From contig DHJB01000079.1 in NCBI GenBank assembly GCA_002404115.1, positions 1 through 14,686 on the forward strand: DNA of 14,686 bases, given 5' to 3'. Of this stretch, positions 13,574-14,686 are shown piece after piece. The position numbers and the translations under genes were made by a program. How positions within the stretch are numbered: position 1 is the first letter of the stretch; every line of letters begins with the position of its first letter. The notes under the pieces were generated by a model that was not told the origin of the DNA, searched no databases, and was given only the letters and a program-made list of their open reading frames with translations. Source of the stretch: Microbacteriaceae bacterium UBA4731 (lineage in GTDB: Bacteria; Actinomycetota; Actinomycetes; Actinomycetales; Microbacteriaceae).

Positions 13574-14677
13574 GTGGCTCTCTTCACCGATCACCTGATG
13601 CCGCCTGCCGGCAAGCACGGCCGCGCCCGACGGATTGGCTGGATCGTGCTCGGTGTCGCGTTCGCCGCCGGCATCATCCTCGGCGCCACACCGGCCCCGT
13701 ACGCGATCGAAAAGCCCGGCCCGGTCTTCAACACCCTCGGCAAAGGCGAACACGCCGGCGGCGAAACCCCGCTGATCACGGTCCCGGGCAAAACGGTCTA
13801 CCCAACCAAGGGCAGCCTCGACCTGCTCACCGTGTCACTGGTCGGCGACCCAGCCCACCGCCCCAGCTGGCTGGAGGTCGCCGGCGCCTGGCTCGACCCG
13901 AGCCAGGCGGTCATCCCGATCGACGAGGCGTTCCCTGCCGACGTCACCACCGAGCAGCGCGACGCCGAGAATCAGGCGGCGATGGTGAATTCCCAGCAGG
14001 ATGCCATTGCCGCTGCGCTCACCCACCTCGGCTACGACTACCCGACGACGGTCTCTGTGGCCTCGCTGCCCAAGGACTCGCCGGCCGCCGGCGTCGTCAA
14101 GGCGAACGACCAGATCGTCTCGGTGAACGGCGCGCCCGTCGCCAACATCACCGCGCTTCGCGCGGCCGTGAAGAAGAACGGCGCCGGCACCGAGGCAACG
14201 CTCGGCGTCATCCGTGACGGCAAGAAGGCAGAGCTGAAGGTCACTCCCGTCGAGATCGACGGCAAGGTCGTCATCGGCATCGGCGTGAAAATGGAGTACC
14301 ACTTCCCATTCAAGGTCGAGATCCAGCTCGACAAGGTCGGCGGCCCGAGCGCCGGCATGATGTTCTCCCTCGGCATCATCGACAAGCTCACGCCCGGCGC
14401 GCTCCAGGGCGGGGCGGATGTCGCCGGCACCGGAACGATCGACCAGGCAGGCATCGTCGGCCCGATCGGCGGAATCCAGCAGAAGCTCTACGGCGCGAAG
14501 AACGCAGGGGCTGACTGGTTCCTGGCCCCCGCATCGAATTGCAACGAGGTCACCGGGCACATTCCGGGCGGCCTGAAGGTCTTCGCGGTGAAGACGCTCG
14601 ACGATTCGCTCGCCGTTCTCGATGCAATCCGAACCGGCGCCGACACGAGCGCGCTGCCCGCCTGCCCGGCAGGCTGA
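13574..14677 (+). CDS. Membrane-anchored PDZ / Lon-type (S16) serine protease
   Basis: This 367-residue protein has one transmembrane helix (about 21-40, WIVLGVAFAAGIILG), then an extracytoplasmic region, a PDZ domain (about 145-220, with SLPKDSPAAGVVKANDQIVS), and a C-terminal Lon-like S16 proteolytic domain. The catalytic dyad is S259 in GGPSAGMMF and K304 in GIQQKLYGAK, 45 residues apart as in Lon. GTGTIDQAGIVGPIGGI is typical of S16. The family includes YlbL/SdrC-type proteins and mycobacterial Rv3194c. There is no AAA+ module, so it acts without ATP, on the outer face of the membrane given a short basic N-terminus. The GTG at 13574 has GGAAGGA about 5 nt upstream. The gene is complete and looks active. 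The substrate is unknown. Confidence 0.94.
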   Translation: MALFTDHLMPPAGKHGRARRIGWIVLGVAFAAGIILGATPAPYAIEKPGPVFNTLGKGEHAGGETPLITVPGKTVYPTKGSLDLLTVSLVGDPAHRPSWLEVAGAWLDPSQAVIPIDEAFPADVTTEQRDAENQAAMVNSQQDAIAAALTHLGYDYPTTVSVASLPKDSPAAGVVKANDQIVSVNGAPVANITALRAAVKKNGAGTEATLGVIRDGKKAELKVTPVEIDGKVVIGIGVKMEYHFPFKVEIQLDKVGGPSAGMMFSLGIIDKLTPGALQGGADVAGTGTIDQAGIVGPIGGIQQKLYGAKNAGADWFLAPASNCNEVTGHIPGGLKVFAVKTLDDSLAVLDAIRTGADTSALPACPAG

Positions 14678-14686
14678 AGGCCAGGC

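Noticed and set aside
1..14686. CRISPR array, transposon, prophage or defence island
   Set aside because: No spaced direct repeats, transposase, integrase or tRNA-flanked att sites; gene content is core actinobacterial.

Overview
This is a GC-rich actinobacterial chromosomal segment, most likely from the family Microbacteriaceae. The evidence is the strong G/C bias at third codon positions, several GTG starts, 4-bp ATGA/GTGA gene overlaps, leaderless-looking promoters, and a gene set specific to Actinobacteria: AdnA/AdnB, NudC-UvrD2, a DUF3107 protein, a DUF2342 zincin-like protein and a PDZ-Lon protease. From memory, the order resembles the Mycobacterium tuberculosis stretch Rv3194c-Rv3208A, but genes there (whiB7, an ABC1-type kinase, a TrkA-like protein) are absent here and an APH-fold gene is inserted.

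Layout, left to right. At 1-125 there is non-coding DNA with a strong hairpin. At 126-668 (minus) a two-gene unit encodes a DUF3107 protein and a small three-helix membrane protein. At 767-7356 (plus) lie adnA and adnB, the two subunits of the actinobacterial double-strand-break resecting helicase-nuclease. At 7224-8402 (minus) is an APH-fold protein that overlaps the end of adnB tail to tail and lacks the family's catalytic residues. At 8496-11176 (plus) are nudC (NADH/NAD-cap pyrophosphatase) and a short uvrD2-type helicase, coupled by a 4-bp overlap. At 11040-11906 (minus) is a cyclodehydratase (ThiF-like) family protein that overlaps the end of uvrD2 by 137 bp. The gap 11907-12080 holds a G-run cluster and a 21-bp-arm inverted repeat. 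At 12081-13439 (minus) is a DUF2342 zincin-like protein with a degenerate metal site. At 13574-14677 (plus) is a membrane-anchored PDZ/Lon-type (S16) serine protease.

Functionally the block combines DNA-break processing (AdnAB, UvrD2) with nucleotide and RNA-cap housekeeping (NudC) and several conserved but poorly understood proteins. No mobile element, CRISPR array, rRNA or tRNA was seen, and all eleven genes look intact. The most interesting features are not a classical new system. They are a run of apparently inactivated enzyme folds next to repair genes (APH-like, zincin-like and the AdnA motor), a UvrD2 lacking its usual C-terminal domains, two long tail-to-tail coding overlaps, a His-periodic repeat inside AdnA, and a structured intergenic region.
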